64,000 bases of DNA from an uncultured Tateyamaria sp. (GCF_947494755.1 NZ_CANLVZ010000007.1:1-64000), one strand, 5' to 3'; positions 16,862-26,285 are shown, numbered from the stretch's first letter. A program made the numbers and translations. Notes: generated by a model not told the origin, from the letters alone.

Positions 16862-17521
16862 ATGCTTGAGTTCGAAAACGTATCGAAGTCCTTTTGGACA
16901 GGCACACAGCGCAAGGTGATCCTTGACCGTGTGTCTTTCCGAGTGGAATTGGGTCAGTCCTTTGGGGTCCTCGCCCCCAACGGGACCGGCAAAACCACCT
17001 TGATCAACATGATGGCGGGCCTCGAAAAACCGGACGAAGGCGAAATTCGGCGCACCTGCAATGTGTCCTTTCCGCTAGGGTTCATGGGCGGGGTCGTGGC
17101 CAAGGTGTCGGCCATGGAAAATGCGCGCTACATCGCGCGGCTCTATGCGCTTGATCCGGACTATGTCGAAAGCTTCTGCCGCTGGTTGTGCAACCTTGGC
17201 GAATATTTCGACCAGCCTATCGGGACCTACTCCTCGGGCATGCGGGCGCGGTTTTCATTCGCGCTGATGCTGGCGCTGGACTTTGATATCTATCTGATCG
17301 ACGAAGGCATGCCCGCCTCCACCGACGTTGAATTCAACCGCAAAGCGGGCGAAGTTTTGCAGGAACGGCTGCGCACGACCACCATCATCATTGTGTCACA
17401 TCAGGCCGCGACGCTCGAAAAATTCGCGCGCTCTGCGGCGGTCCTGCTGGATGGCAAACTGCACATGTTCGACACACTCGAAGAAGCGAAACGGCTCTAT
17501 GACTACGAAACCCAAGGCTAG
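16862..17521 (+). CDS. kpsT: Capsule polysaccharide export ATP-binding protein KpsT
   Basis: A 219-residue ABC ATPase of the KpsT type, which powers export of capsular polysaccharide. Walker A is APNGTGKTT (the usual first Gly is Ala). The signature YSSGMRARFSFAL is the SSGM form typical of KpsT/Wzt exporters. Walker B is IYLIDEG, and the switch His is in IIVSHQ. It overlaps kpsE by 23 bp. The matching membrane permease KpsM is not in this window, so the partner must be encoded elsewhere. No strong ribosome-binding site precedes ATG 16862. Confidence 0.9.
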   Translation: MLEFENVSKSFWTGTQRKVILDRVSFRVELGQSFGVLAPNGTGKTTLINMMAGLEKPDEGEIRRTCNVSFPLGFMGGVVAKVSAMENARYIARLYALDPDYVESFCRWLCNLGEYFDQPIGTYSSGMRARFSFALMLALDFDIYLIDEGMPASTDVEFNRKAGEVLQERLRTTTIIIVSHQAATLEKFARSAAVLLDGKLHMFDTLEEAKRLYDYETQG

Positions 17522-19196
17522 AAAATTTCGCATCAAACGGACGCCTCCGGCGTTGGGTTCAGGGCAGGCAAGCCGCCCCGAAGCTGTGGAACCGTCCGAG
17601 CAGGACAGCCCGCAACACGGCGCCGCACAGCGACGTGCCGCGCCCGTGCCGCCAAGTGCGGATCAGGGCGAGGTGGCCTCCCCCCGTCAGGTCGACAGCG
17701 AGAACTCGATTGATGCCATCCGCCAGGAAGGGCTGACCGGGCGCCAATTGCGCATGGCCCGCCGTGTGGCCCAACGCCACAACCTGGCCCCAACCTCCGA
17801 TTTCGATGCGGTACGGTTGCTGCGCGCTCAGGGGATCGACCCGTTCCAACGCTCCAATATGCTGGAACTTGTGGTGCCGCAGGCCGGTGCCGAGCCGCAT
17901 GAAGGCGGGGCACCTGACGCCTTTGCAGGTCTGGCCGCCGCGCCGGGTGGTGCCGGGTCCAAAAACACCGGCGAAAAGGTCCAACTGCCACAAACGGTGC
18001 CTGTCAAACGACAGCAATTGCCCTCGACCGAGATCAGCCCGGCGGACCGACGCGCGACCGAAATCCAGAACATGCAGATGGATATCCGGCGACGACGGCG
18101 CAAGAAGATGGGCCTGTTGCTGGTCCGTCTTGCATTCTTCGTCATGCTGCCGACCTTCTTTGCAGGTTACTATTTCTACGTGATCGCAACGCCGATGTAC
18201 GCCACGAAATCCGAGTTTCTGATCATCCAGAACGAAGGATCCGGCGGTGCCGGGCCCCTGGGTGGGCTGTTGCCGACACAGTTTGCCACCAACTCCGACA
18301 GTATCGCGGTGCAGGGCTTCTTGCAGTCCAAGGACGCGATGCTGCGCCTTGATCGTGATGTGGGTTTCAAATCGCACTTTACCCAGGACTGGATCGACCC
18401 GATCCAGCGGCTAAGCGCCGATCCCACGAACGAAGAAGCCTACAAGACGTTCAAAAAGAACATCAAAATCGGATATGACCCGACCGAGGGCATGATCCGC
18501 ATGGAAGTCGCCGCCGCCGACCCTGAAGTCGCGGCCGATTTTTCGCGGCAGTTGATTTCCTATGCCGAAGAGCGGGTCAACAACCTCAGCCAGCAAAAGC
18601 GCGAAGACCAGATGAAGGACGCGCGCGAAGGGTTTGAGCGCGCTGACGAGGAACGGCGCAGCGCCCAAGAGGCGCTGGTGCGGTTGCAGATCGACGGCTC
18701 CACCCTTGATCCTGAGAACGTCATCGCCAGCTATCGCACTCAGATCTCGAACATCGAAACCCAGATCATCGAGAAAGAGATCGAACTGGCCAGCCTGCTG
18801 AACAACGCGCGGCCCAACCAAAGCCGGGTCGATGCGACACGTGGAACACTCGAAATCCTCGAGACCCAGTTGGACATCTTGAACGACAAGATGACGGATG
18901 TGAGCAAAGGCGAAAACTCGCTCGCCGAACTCGCAGCCCGCATCCAGATCGCCCAAGCCGACTTGGCAGCGCGCGACATGATGATGCAATCGGCATTGCA
19001 ACAGATGGAACAGGCCCGTGTCGAGGCGACGCGGCAGGTCCGCTATCTCACGGTTGCGGTCGAACCCATCGCGAGCGAAGAACCGTCCTTTCCCCGCGCG
19101 TTTGAAAACACGATCTTGGCATTCCTCGTCTTTGCAGGCATCTATCTGATGATCTCGATCACCGCGTCGATCCTCAGAGAACAGGTCACCAGCTAG
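17499..19196 (+). CDS. kpsE: Capsule export inner-membrane protein KpsE with long cytoplasmic N-terminus
   Basis: A 565-residue polysaccharide co-polymerase-type export protein. After about 200 cytoplasmic residues come a transmembrane helix (about 203-225), a periplasmic region with long coiled coil (about 370-520) and a C-terminal helix (about 540-558), the KpsE/BexC layout. The N-terminal extension is unusual: a low-complexity linker plus a charged helical module containing TGRQLRMARRVAQRHNL and DFDAVRLLRAQGIDPF. Start ATG 17499 overlaps kpsT by 23 bp. kdsA follows 1 bp after the stop, so export and Kdo supply are co-transcribed. Confidence 0.85.
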   Translation: MTTKPKARKFRIKRTPPALGSGQASRPEAVEPSEQDSPQHGAAQRRAAPVPPSADQGEVASPRQVDSENSIDAIRQEGLTGRQLRMARRVAQRHNLAPTSDFDAVRLLRAQGIDPFQRSNMLELVVPQAGAEPHEGGAPDAFAGLAAAPGGAGSKNTGEKVQLPQTVPVKRQQLPSTEISPADRRATEIQNMQMDIRRRRRKKMGLLLVRLAFFVMLPTFFAGYYFYVIATPMYATKSEFLIIQNEGSGGAGPLGGLLPTQFATNSDSIAVQGFLQSKDAMLRLDRDVGFKSHFTQDWIDPIQRLSADPTNEEAYKTFKKNIKIGYDPTEGMIRMEVAAADPEVAADFSRQLISYAEERVNNLSQQKREDQMKDAREGFERADEERRSAQEALVRLQIDGSTLDPENVIASYRTQISNIETQIIEKEIELASLLNNARPNQSRVDATRGTLEILETQLDILNDKMTDVSKGENSLAELAARIQIAQADLAARDMMMQSALQQMEQARVEATRQVRYLTVAVEPIASEEPSFPRAFENTILAFLVFAGIYLMISITASILREQVTS

Positions 19197-19197
19197 T

Positions 19198-20031
19198 ATG
19201 AAACAGATCTCAATCGGCAACCTGACGGTTGGCAACGATCGCCCTCTCACCGTGATTGCAGGGCCGTGCCAACTCGAATCCGCCGATCACGCCCAGATGA
19301 TCGCAGGGACCATGAAAGAGGCCTGCGCGGCAGCTGGTGCGCAGTACATCTTCAAGGCGTCTTTCGACAAAGCCAACCGCACGTCGGCAAATGCCTCGCG
19401 CGGGTTGGGTATGGACAAGGGCCTCGCGGTGCTGGCCGATCTGCGCAAGGTGATGGATGTGCCCGTGCTGACCGACATCCACAAGGAAAGCCAGTGCGCC
19501 CCTGCGGCGGCGGCCGTCGACGTGCTGCAAATCCCGGCGTATCTGTGCCGCCAGACCGACCTGTTGCTGGCCGCGGGCGAGTCCGGAGCCGTGATCAACG
19601 TGAAAAAGGGCCAGTTCCTCGCCCCTTGGGATATGGAAAACGTGGCCGCCAAGATCGCCAGCACCGGCAATGACAAGATCATGCTGACCGAACGCGGCGC
19701 GTCCTTTGGCTACAACACCCTTGTCACCGACATGCGTAGCTTGCCGCAGATGGCGCAGACCGGCTATCCCGTCATCATGGATGCCACCCATTCGGTGCAG
19801 CAACCCGGCGGCCTTGGTGGTTCGTCCGGTGGGCAGCGCGAACTGGCCCCCGTCATGGCCCGCGCGGCGGCGGCCATCGGGGTTGCGGGCATCTTCATGG
19901 AAACGCATCAGGATCCCGATACCGCGCCCTGTGATGGGCCGAACATGATCTATCTGCGCGATATGCCTGCGCTGGTCGAGATGCTCATGCAGCTCGATGC
20001 CCTCGCCAAGGCGAACCCGATCACTTTGTGA
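19198..20031 (+). CDS. kdsA: 3-deoxy-8-phosphooctulonate (Kdo-8-P) synthase
   Basis: A 277-residue KdsA that condenses phosphoenolpyruvate with arabinose 5-phosphate to Kdo-8-phosphate, the precursor of Kdo in lipopolysaccharide and in capsule linkers. Family blocks are IAGPCQLES (residues 21-29), FKASFDKANRTS, the KKGQFLAPWDMENV segment and FMETHQDPDTAPCDGPN. It starts 1 bp after kpsE and overlaps the next gene's possible GTG start, so it belongs to the kps operon. That context suggests that at least part of the Kdo made serves capsule anchoring. Confidence 0.95.
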   Translation: MKQISIGNLTVGNDRPLTVIAGPCQLESADHAQMIAGTMKEACAAAGAQYIFKASFDKANRTSANASRGLGMDKGLAVLADLRKVMDVPVLTDIHKESQCAPAAAAVDVLQIPAYLCRQTDLLLAAGESGAVINVKKGQFLAPWDMENVAAKIASTGNDKIMLTERGASFGYNTLVTDMRSLPQMAQTGYPVIMDATHSVQQPGGLGGSSGGQRELAPVMARAAAAIGVAGIFMETHQDPDTAPCDGPNMIYLRDMPALVEMLMQLDALAKANPITL

Positions 20032-20042
20032 AAGCTGCGCAC

Positions 20043-21539
20043 ATGTCGAAACCCGCCCCCACCGTGACCCCGAACACGTGGGCGTTTCTGCGCGACCCGA
20101 TGATCGCGCCGACCGGCTTTCGCGAATATGACGCGCGCTGGAAATACCCAGACGACATCAACCTGCCCGGGATCACCGCGCTTGGCTTGGGCCTTGGGAC
20201 GCAAATGCATTGGCGCGGGATCAGACCCGAAATCGCGGTCGGCAACGATTACCGGGACTATTCCCTGTCGATCAAGAACGCCCTGATGCTGGGGCTGATG
20301 CAGGCCGGTATTCGCGTGCGCGATATCGGCCCCGCCCTGTCGCCCATGGCCTACTTCAGCCAGTTTCATCTTGATGCACCCGCCGTCGCCATGGTCACCG
20401 CCAGCCATAATCCGAACGGGTGGACGGGGATCAAGATGGGCTTTGAACGCCCCCTCACCCACGGCCCCGAAGAGATGCGCGAACTGCGCGACATCGTCCT
20501 GAATGGCGAAGGTGTCGCGCGCGCGGGCGGAGGCTATGAATTCGTCGACGGCGTGCGCGAGGCCTATCTGGATGACCTCGTGGGCGACTTCAAAATGACG
20601 CGCAAACTCAAGGTCGTATGCGCCACAGGCAATGGTACCGCGTCGGCTTTCGCGCCCGATCTGTTTCGCAGGCTTGGGGTGGAGGTCGTCGATAGCCACA
20701 CCGAACTCGACTACACCTTCCCGCACTACAACCCCAACCCCGAAGCGATGGAAATGCTGCACGACATGGCCGCCGCCGTGCAGGCGTCAGGCGCGGATTT
20801 CGCGCTTGGGTTTGACGGCGACGGGGATCGCTGCGGCGTTGTAGATGACACGGGCGAAGAGATTTTTGCCGACAAGATGGGCGTCATTCTGGCCCGCGAT
20901 CTGGCAAAGGCGCATCCGGGCGCGACCTTTGTGGCCGACGTGAAATCCACCGGGCTGTTCGCATCCGACCCCGAGTTGCGGAAACACGGGGCCAAGGCGG
21001 ACTATTGGAAGACCGGCCACAGTCACATGAAACGGCGGGTCAAGGAGCTTGGCGCGTTGGCGGGCTTCGAAAAGTCGGGGCACTACTTTCTGGCCGAGCC
21101 CATCGGGCGCGGGTACGATTGCGGGATGCGCGTGGCGGTCGAAATCTGCAAGCTGATGGATCGCAATCCGGACCTGAAGATGTCCGATCTGCGCAAGGCC
21201 CTGCCCACCACCTATGCCACGCCAACCATGTCGCCCCATTGCCCCGACCTCGAGAAATACGAGGCACTTGAACGGATCGTTGGCAGATTGGTGGCGATGC
21301 GCGATGCGGGCGACCAGATCGCCGGACGCGCCATCACAGAGATCGTGACGGTGAACGGCGCGCGCGTCATCCTCGACAACGGGGGCTGGGGGCTGGTGCG
21401 CGCCTCGTCGAACACGCCCAATCTGGTGGTCGTGTGTGAAAGCCCCCAGTCCGAAGCCGAAATGCGCGCGATCTTTGCCGATATCGACGCGGTGATCCGC
21501 ACGGAACAGTCCGTCGGCGACTATGATCAGACGATCTGA
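20043..21539 (+). CDS. Phosphomannomutase/phosphoglucomutase
   Basis: A 498-residue alpha-D-phosphohexomutase that interconverts hexose 1- and 6-phosphates (mannose or glucose) for sugar-nucleotide supply. The phosphoserine loop is TASHNPNGWTG (about residue 120), the metal loop DGDGDRCG (about 260), the sugar-specificity segment GEKSGHY-like (here FEKSGHYF) and the phosphate loop near RASSNTPN. ATG 20043 is preferred; a GTG at 20028 would add five residues and overlap kdsA by 4 bp. It is the last gene of the kps-kdsA unit and probably feeds polysaccharide precursor synthesis. Confidence 0.9.
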   Translation: MSKPAPTVTPNTWAFLRDPMIAPTGFREYDARWKYPDDINLPGITALGLGLGTQMHWRGIRPEIAVGNDYRDYSLSIKNALMLGLMQAGIRVRDIGPALSPMAYFSQFHLDAPAVAMVTASHNPNGWTGIKMGFERPLTHGPEEMRELRDIVLNGEGVARAGGGYEFVDGVREAYLDDLVGDFKMTRKLKVVCATGNGTASAFAPDLFRRLGVEVVDSHTELDYTFPHYNPNPEAMEMLHDMAAAVQASGADFALGFDGDGDRCGVVDDTGEEIFADKMGVILARDLAKAHPGATFVADVKSTGLFASDPELRKHGAKADYWKTGHSHMKRRVKELGALAGFEKSGHYFLAEPIGRGYDCGMRVAVEICKLMDRNPDLKMSDLRKALPTTYATPTMSPHCPDLEKYEALERIVGRLVAMRDAGDQIAGRAITEIVTVNGARVILDNGGWGLVRASSNTPNLVVVCESPQSEAEMRAIFADIDAVIRTEQSVGDYDQTI

Positions 21540-21559
21540 GACGCCGGACGTGAAACGCA

Positions 21560-21582
21560 GGAGGGCGATGCGCCCGCCCTCC
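21560..21582. terminator. Hairpin between convergent genes
   Basis: GGAGGGCG and CGCCCTCC form a perfect 8-bp stem with a 7-base loop. It lies between the phosphohexomutase stop (plus) and the carbonic anhydrase stop (minus), so it can end both transcripts. No strong U-tract follows. Confidence 0.55.
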
Positions 21583-21586
21583 AGGT

Positions 21587-22444
21587 TCAATTGATCGGCG
21601 AAATCAGCGCCGGATTGATCACCAGATTGCGCACCCCATGCGCATCACCTTCGTCAAAAATATTGTCGGCCAACCACGCCTCGACGCTGGTGATCGACAC
21701 TTTCAAAACCTCGGGGCGCACGCTCCACGTCACCTGAAACGGTGATCCGACGGTGTTATAGCTTGGCCCCGTGGTCGAGCCGCTGTACTCAATTGGCGCG
21801 CCCGTGTCGGTCGGACGACCTACCGCCTGATAAAGCCCGTTGACCTCTTCAACCGCGTTGAAGGCGACGAAATCCGCGGCCTCCGCGTCATTGACCAGCA
21901 CGAACACCTGCGCCTCGACGCGCAGTTGCGGGTTGCCGATGGACTCGTCGAGGCACGCCCCAAGGGTCGGCCCCGGCGTCACCTGGGCCGTGGTGTGCAC
22001 GTAATGCACCTCAATGGTGTCGCCTGGGGTGAGGTTGCCGTATTTGCCGCCCCCCACGTCGCGTCCCAGCGGGGCAAGTTCCGCCTCGCTCAACTCGCCA
22101 TCATAGCGAAAGCCAGTGTCGACGCCCTTGCCGTTGCCATTGCCCGCATATGTCGTGAATTCACCGCCTTTGTGTTCCGCATTCTTGTGGAAATGGATGT
22201 TGCACAGGTTCATCAACTCCGCCGCCGGGGCAGCACCAAAAATGCGTGCATTTTCCCCGTCCAGCGTGCCCAGATCGCGTGGAGCCTGTGGCCCAAATCC
22301 TTCGCCTTCGGTGCTTTGCGCCAAGGCTGCGCGCTGCGCGGCGATCACATCATCACCGACCGGGGCGCTATCCTTTGCAAGGCCGGCACTTGCGCCAAGC
22401 GTTGCGATGGCAAGGACATGCAAAAATGGTTTCATCTGCGTCAT
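21587..22444 (-). CDS. Delta-class carbonic anhydrase, exported
   Basis: A 285-residue exported protein with a signal peptide (PFLHVLAIATLGASAGLA). The block CNIHFHKNAEHKG (about residue 82) supplies the His-x-His and following acidic/His ligands characteristic of delta-class carbonic anhydrases, first known from diatoms and later seen in marine bacteria. It would interconvert CO2 and bicarbonate in the periplasm. Two Cys (about 81 and 164) may form a disulfide. The start has a GGGAGAG ribosome-binding site a few bases upstream. It is monocistronic, convergent with the capsule operon. The family call rests on the zinc motif and overall length. Confidence 0.75.
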   Translation of the reverse strand: MTQMKPFLHVLAIATLGASAGLAKDSAPVGDDVIAAQRAALAQSTEGEGFGPQAPRDLGTLDGENARIFGAAPAAELMNLCNIHFHKNAEHKGGEFTTYAGNGNGKGVDTGFRYDGELSEAELAPLGRDVGGGKYGNLTPGDTIEVHYVHTTAQVTPGPTLGACLDESIGNPQLRVEAQVFVLVNDAEAADFVAFNAVEEVNGLYQAVGRPTDTGAPIEYSGSTTGPSYNTVGSPFQVTWSVRPEVLKVSITSVEAWLADNIFDEGDAHGVRNLVINPALISPIN

Positions 22445-22512
22445 ATGGTTCTCTCTCCCTTAACCCTCCGCAACGCAGCGTCAGAGGGCCGCATCGGGGG
22501 AAATTGCGCGAC

Positions 22513-22528
22513 GTTCCGGACGTGGAAC
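22513..22528. promoter_or_regulatory. GTTCC-N6-GGAAC inverted repeat upstream of the carbonic anhydrase gene
   Basis: The 229-bp gap between the carbonic anhydrase start and the AsmA gene contains this perfect 5-bp-arm dyad about 70 bp upstream of the start codon. It could be an operator for the carbonic anhydrase gene. I see no other clear signal in the gap. Confidence 0.3.
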
Positions 22529-22673
22529 AAAGGCGTGCTCATGCGGATAAAGATAGGTTCAAACCCATCCGTTGCCACTGCGCGCAGGCGATATGCGGCA
22601 AAGCGCCCCGTCAGGTTGGACTGACATCACGTCGTCAAGATCGTGCAAACTGAATCTGCCCGTGCCGTAAAGG

Positions 22674-24695
22674 TCAGTCAAACAAACCGCGCAGGCTCTT
22701 TTTCAACTCGTTTTCCAGCTTGTCCTTGGCCGCCTCTTCAAGGTCCTGCCCCTCATCCGCAACGCCCAGTTCTTCGGCCACCTTTTCACGCACTGCCGCC
22801 TTGGCCTTGGCCTGTACCTTGGCCTTTTCCTCTTCGATCTTTTTGTCGAGGTTCAGGTCGATGGCCGCATCCAGATCAGGGCGGATAGAGGGGCTGGCCC
22901 ACGGCCCACGAATGCGCACCGGGATCGCAATGCCGTTGCCCTCATTGGCGCGCAACGCGACGGGCGTAAACGTATAATCAATGGTTTGCGCGCCAAGGCC
23001 CACCTGCCCCTCGCCGCGTGCCTCGTAGTTTTTGAGCTTGAGCAGCAGGTCGCGATTCTCCATCACGCCCGCATTCATCGTCCAGGTCGCAGTCAGGCTG
23101 TCAAACACGGTTGTCCCGCCCCCGGCCTGACCCGACCGCATCAGGCGATCCAGATCAATGCCCAGAATGGTGCCTTTGCCAAACTTGACCTGCCCGTCAC
23201 CGGACAAGGATTTCACAATTGCATCAACGCTTTGCCCCACACCCAGGAACGAAACACTGGCGTTGGCCGTGCCGGTCAACCGCTCGACCTCGGCTGCATC
23301 GCGCAAGAAGGATTGGATGTCGATCGAGGTCGCGCCAAGCTGCCCACCGACCGACAAGCCCGAGCGGTTGTTCATCACGAACTGGCCCGTCACGTTGCCG
23401 CCGTAGGCCACCACGTCGCGCAGGTCGAACACCATCCGCGAGCGATCGTTGCGCAGCAATGTCTGTGTCGGCCCCAGCTTGAACTGGCCCAGATCAATCG
23501 ACGATGCGCTAAGCGCGATTTCCCCGTTAAAGGCGGCCAATCCGCTGGCATCAATCCGGTCTTTCGGCCAGCCGCTGGCTGGCTCCGCGTTGCCAGAGGA
23601 GGACGAAGACGAGGACCCGCCTCCTCCTCCGCTGCTGGACGCGGTCGAGCCACCGGTCGCGCCGCGCAGATCAAGAGCGCCTGCGTTCAGTTGCGCGTTG
23701 ATCTGGGGCGTGTCGTTCAAATTTATGTCCGCCGCGCCGTTCAGCGCATTGCCTCCTAAATCCACACGCAGATCCCGCAAGGCAAGCCGCCGATCCGAAG
23801 TCAGTGTCATCTCCGTCGACATATCGATCGACTGGCCTAGTTTGGCCGGCAGCCCCGGTTGCGGCAGATCAAGGGCGGCAAGGAACGCATCCGTGTCGGG
23901 CATCGCCAGTGCGAGTTGGCCTGCGACGTCTCCGGCAGTGCTCGCCCGTCCTCTGAGGGTGGCCGTGCCCCCGCCCGCGTTCACCGTCATCTCAATCGGT
24001 TGAACCTGCCCGTCGATAAAGTCGGCAAACCCACCGACCGAGGCGCGCACGTCCACCTCGCTGCCTGCGGGGCGCAAGGTCATCGCAATCTCGGCCGCAC
24101 CCAGACGTTCGGGCCAATCCAGCGTCAGGTCGACCCCTGCATATGACACGAGGTCCGCCCCCTCCGCATCATAGATCAAGGTGGCGTCCGTTAGCTCAAG
24201 GCGTTGGATTGAAACGGTTTGCGGGGCACTGGACTGAGTGACATCCGTAGGGGCGGTCGTTTCATCGGGTTGAACGGGAGCCTCCGCGTCGATCTGTGTT
24301 GTCTCACTTGCGGTAGTGAACACCCAGCTTGCACGCCCATCCGCGCGGCTTTCAAGACGGATAGTGGGTCGCGTCGCTTCGATATTGGTGATCAGGATGT
24401 CGCCAGAGATCAACGCCATCGCGTCCACCCCAATCGCCACGTCCTCAGCGCGCAACATCGGGCCAAGGTCCGACCAGTCCGGATTGGCAACCTCAAGCTG
24501 ACCCGCCTTCACGCCCAAGACCGGCCACACCGTGATCGACACATCGCCGGTGATGCTGACATCGCGGCCCGTCGCTTTGCGGATCTGGTCGGTGGCCAGT
24601 TTCGCGATCCGCTCGGCAGGCAGAAACAGGACCGACACGCCCGCCACAAGGACCAGCACGATCACAAACCCAATCAGGCGAACAATCCATCTCAT
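22674..24695 (-). CDS. AsmA-family protein
   Basis: A 673-residue AsmA-like protein: an N-terminal transmembrane helix (RLIGFVIVLVLVAGVSVLFL) followed by a large periplasmic beta-rich region. The early block GRDVSITGDVSITVWPVLGV is diagnostic of the family, and a C-terminal AsmA_2-like region follows. AsmA proteins belong to the bridge-like lipid transfer/TAM-related group and affect outer-membrane assembly. A Gly/Ser-rich linker (about residues 368-390) separates the two halves. Start 24695 (MRWIVRL) was chosen because the upstream in-frame extension is not hydrophobic. Divergent from rimO. Confidence 0.85.
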   Translation of the reverse strand: MRWIVRLIGFVIVLVLVAGVSVLFLPAERIAKLATDQIRKATGRDVSITGDVSITVWPVLGVKAGQLEVANPDWSDLGPMLRAEDVAIGVDAMALISGDILITNIEATRPTIRLESRADGRASWVFTTASETTQIDAEAPVQPDETTAPTDVTQSSAPQTVSIQRLELTDATLIYDAEGADLVSYAGVDLTLDWPERLGAAEIAMTLRPAGSEVDVRASVGGFADFIDGQVQPIEMTVNAGGGTATLRGRASTAGDVAGQLALAMPDTDAFLAALDLPQPGLPAKLGQSIDMSTEMTLTSDRRLALRDLRVDLGGNALNGAADINLNDTPQINAQLNAGALDLRGATGGSTASSSGGGGGSSSSSSSGNAEPASGWPKDRIDASGLAAFNGEIALSASSIDLGQFKLGPTQTLLRNDRSRMVFDLRDVVAYGGNVTGQFVMNNRSGLSVGGQLGATSIDIQSFLRDAAEVERLTGTANASVSFLGVGQSVDAIVKSLSGDGQVKFGKGTILGIDLDRLMRSGQAGGGTTVFDSLTATWTMNAGVMENRDLLLKLKNYEARGEGQVGLGAQTIDYTFTPVALRANEGNGIAIPVRIRGPWASPSIRPDLDAAIDLNLDKKIEEEKAKVQAKAKAAVREKVAEELGVADEGQDLEEAAKDKLENELKKSLRGLFD

Positions 24696-24798
24696 AACCA
24701 CTGCTCCGTTCTTGCGACGTGTTGAAATCAGCTTACCGCAGCAGCTCAATTAACCCCAACCCTTTTCGCTCGGGGTTTCATCGCCTATGAGGCACCCT

Positions 24799-26172
24799 AT
24801 GAGCACCAACCCACCAGACCTTCGCCCCGACCTTGCCCCAAAGGCCCAACTGAAACGCAATGACCGCCCCGGTCAGCCGACCATCGGGATGGTCAGCCTG
24901 GGCTGTCCCAAGGCGCTGGTGGACAGTGAACGCATCCTCACCCGGCTGCGCGCCGAAGGGTACGGGATTTCGCCCGACTATAGCGGGGCCGATGCGGTGA
25001 TCGTGAACACCTGCGGGTTTCTCGACAGTGCCAAGGCCGAAAGCCTTGAGGCGATTGGCGAGGCGTTAGCTGAAAACGGGCGGGTGATTGTGACGGGATG
25101 CCTCGGGGCCGAACCCGACTATATCACCGGGGCCCATCCAAAGGTGCTGGCCGTGACCGGGCCGCATCAATACGAACAGGTGCTCGATGCGGTACATGCC
25201 GCTGTGCCACCGGACCCCGATCCGTTTGTCGATCTGTTACCTGCGCGCGGGATCAGCCTGACGCCGCGCCATTTCAGCTATCTCAAGATTTCCGAGGGCT
25301 GCAATCACAAGTGCAAGTTCTGTATCATCCCCGACATGCGCGGACGGCTGCAATCGCGCCCGGCCCATGCGGTGATGCGCGAGGCGGAAAAACTGGTCGA
25401 GGCAGGCGTGCGCGAGTTGCTTGTCATTTCCCAAGATACCTCGGCGTACGGGGTCGACATCAAACATGCGGAGGATCGCGGCCACCGCGCCCATATCACC
25501 GATCTGGCGCGCGATCTGGGATCGCTCGGGGCTTGGATGCGGTTGCACTACGTCTATCCCTATCCCCATGTGCGCCAGTTGATCCCGCTGATGGCAGATG
25601 GCTTGGTGTTGCCCTATCTCGACATCCCGTTCCAGCACGCGCATCCGGATGTGCTCAAACGCATGGCGCGGCCCGCCGCCGCCGCCAAAACCCTGGACGA
25701 AATCGCCGCATGGCGCGACATCTGCCCCGACCTTACCCTGCGCTCGACCTTCATCGTTGGCTATCCCGGCGAGACAGAGGCGGAATTTCAGACCCTGCTT
25801 GACTGGATGGGCGAGGCAAAACTGGATCGCGTCGGATGTTTTCAGTACGAAAATGTGGACGGGGCACGCTCCAACGCCCTACCCGATCACGTCGCACCCG
25901 AGGTCAAGCAAGAGCGGTGGGAGCGGTTCATGGAAAAAGCCGCCGCTATTTCCGAGGCCAAGCTGGCCGCCAAAATCGGTCAAACCTGCCAGGTGATCGT
26001 GGACGAGGTGGATGGCGAGGCGGCAACCTGCCGCACCAAGGCCGACGCGCCCGAAATCGATGGCAACCTGTTCATCGACGAAGGGTTCGAGAACCTGAGC
26101 CCCGGTGACATCGTGACGGTCCAGGTGGACGAAGCGGGCGATTACGACCTGTGGGGTCGGCTAGTCGTGTGA
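24799..26172 (+). CDS. rimO: Ribosomal protein S12 methylthiotransferase RimO
   Basis: A 457-residue radical-SAM enzyme that adds a methylthio group to the conserved Asp of ribosomal protein S12. It has the N-terminal UPF0004 domain with three cluster Cys (SLGCPK, NTCGF, TGCLG), the radical-SAM motif CNHKCKFC (about residue 170) and a C-terminal TRAM domain. ATG 24799 follows GAGG at a good distance; ATG 24787 would add four residues. Divergently transcribed from the AsmA gene. Confidence 0.96.
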   Translation: MSTNPPDLRPDLAPKAQLKRNDRPGQPTIGMVSLGCPKALVDSERILTRLRAEGYGISPDYSGADAVIVNTCGFLDSAKAESLEAIGEALAENGRVIVTGCLGAEPDYITGAHPKVLAVTGPHQYEQVLDAVHAAVPPDPDPFVDLLPARGISLTPRHFSYLKISEGCNHKCKFCIIPDMRGRLQSRPAHAVMREAEKLVEAGVRELLVISQDTSAYGVDIKHAEDRGHRAHITDLARDLGSLGAWMRLHYVYPYPHVRQLIPLMADGLVLPYLDIPFQHAHPDVLKRMARPAAAAKTLDEIAAWRDICPDLTLRSTFIVGYPGETEAEFQTLLDWMGEAKLDRVGCFQYENVDGARSNALPDHVAPEVKQERWERFMEKAAAISEAKLAAKIGQTCQVIVDEVDGEAATCRTKADAPEIDGNLFIDEGFENLSPGDIVTVQVDEAGDYDLWGRLVV

Positions 26173-26179
26173 GGCGTAA

Positions 26180-26198
26180 GGCGGAGGTACCCTCCGCC
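26180..26198 (+). terminator. Hairpin after rimO
   Basis: GGCGGAGG and CCTCCGCC form a perfect 8-bp stem with a 3-base loop beginning 8 bp after the rimO stop. There is no run of T directly after it, so efficiency is uncertain. Confidence 0.55.
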
Positions 26199-26228
26199 AT
26201 ATGGCAACCCCTTGATATTTTGACGGTT

Positions 26229-26244
26229 TTAAAGGTGCGTTAAC
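26229..26244 (+). promoter_or_regulatory. CtrA-type box upstream of the SOS-like small gene
   Basis: TTAA, seven bases (AGGTGCG), then TTAAC: an exact match to the CtrA consensus TTAA-N7-TTAAC. It ends 7 bp before the -35 element at 26252. Two more exact matches stand beside luxI (45021) and upstream of the luxR unit (45984). Confidence 0.65.
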
Positions 26245-26251
26245 CAAACCC

Positions 26252-26280
26252 TTGCAAAGACGCCCTCAGTGTTCTATGTT
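26252..26280 (+). promoter_or_regulatory. Sigma-70-type promoter of the small two-module gene
   Basis: TTGCAA at 26252-26257, a 17-bp spacer, and TATGTT at 26275-26280. The -10 lies inside the LexA-type box, and the start codon is 30 bp downstream with GAGAACGGAGC as ribosome-binding region. Confidence 0.6.
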
Positions 26281-26285
26281 TGTTC
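26271..26285 (+). promoter_or_regulatory. LexA-type SOS box
   Basis: GTTC, seven bases (TATGTTT), GTTC: the direct-repeat LexA site known in alphaproteobacteria such as Rhodobacter. It covers the -10 box, an ideal place for repression. The bases that follow form a second feature, GTTCTCT-CGCA-AGAGAAC (26282-26299), a perfect 7-bp-arm dyad sharing its first GTTC with the box. Confidence 0.65.
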
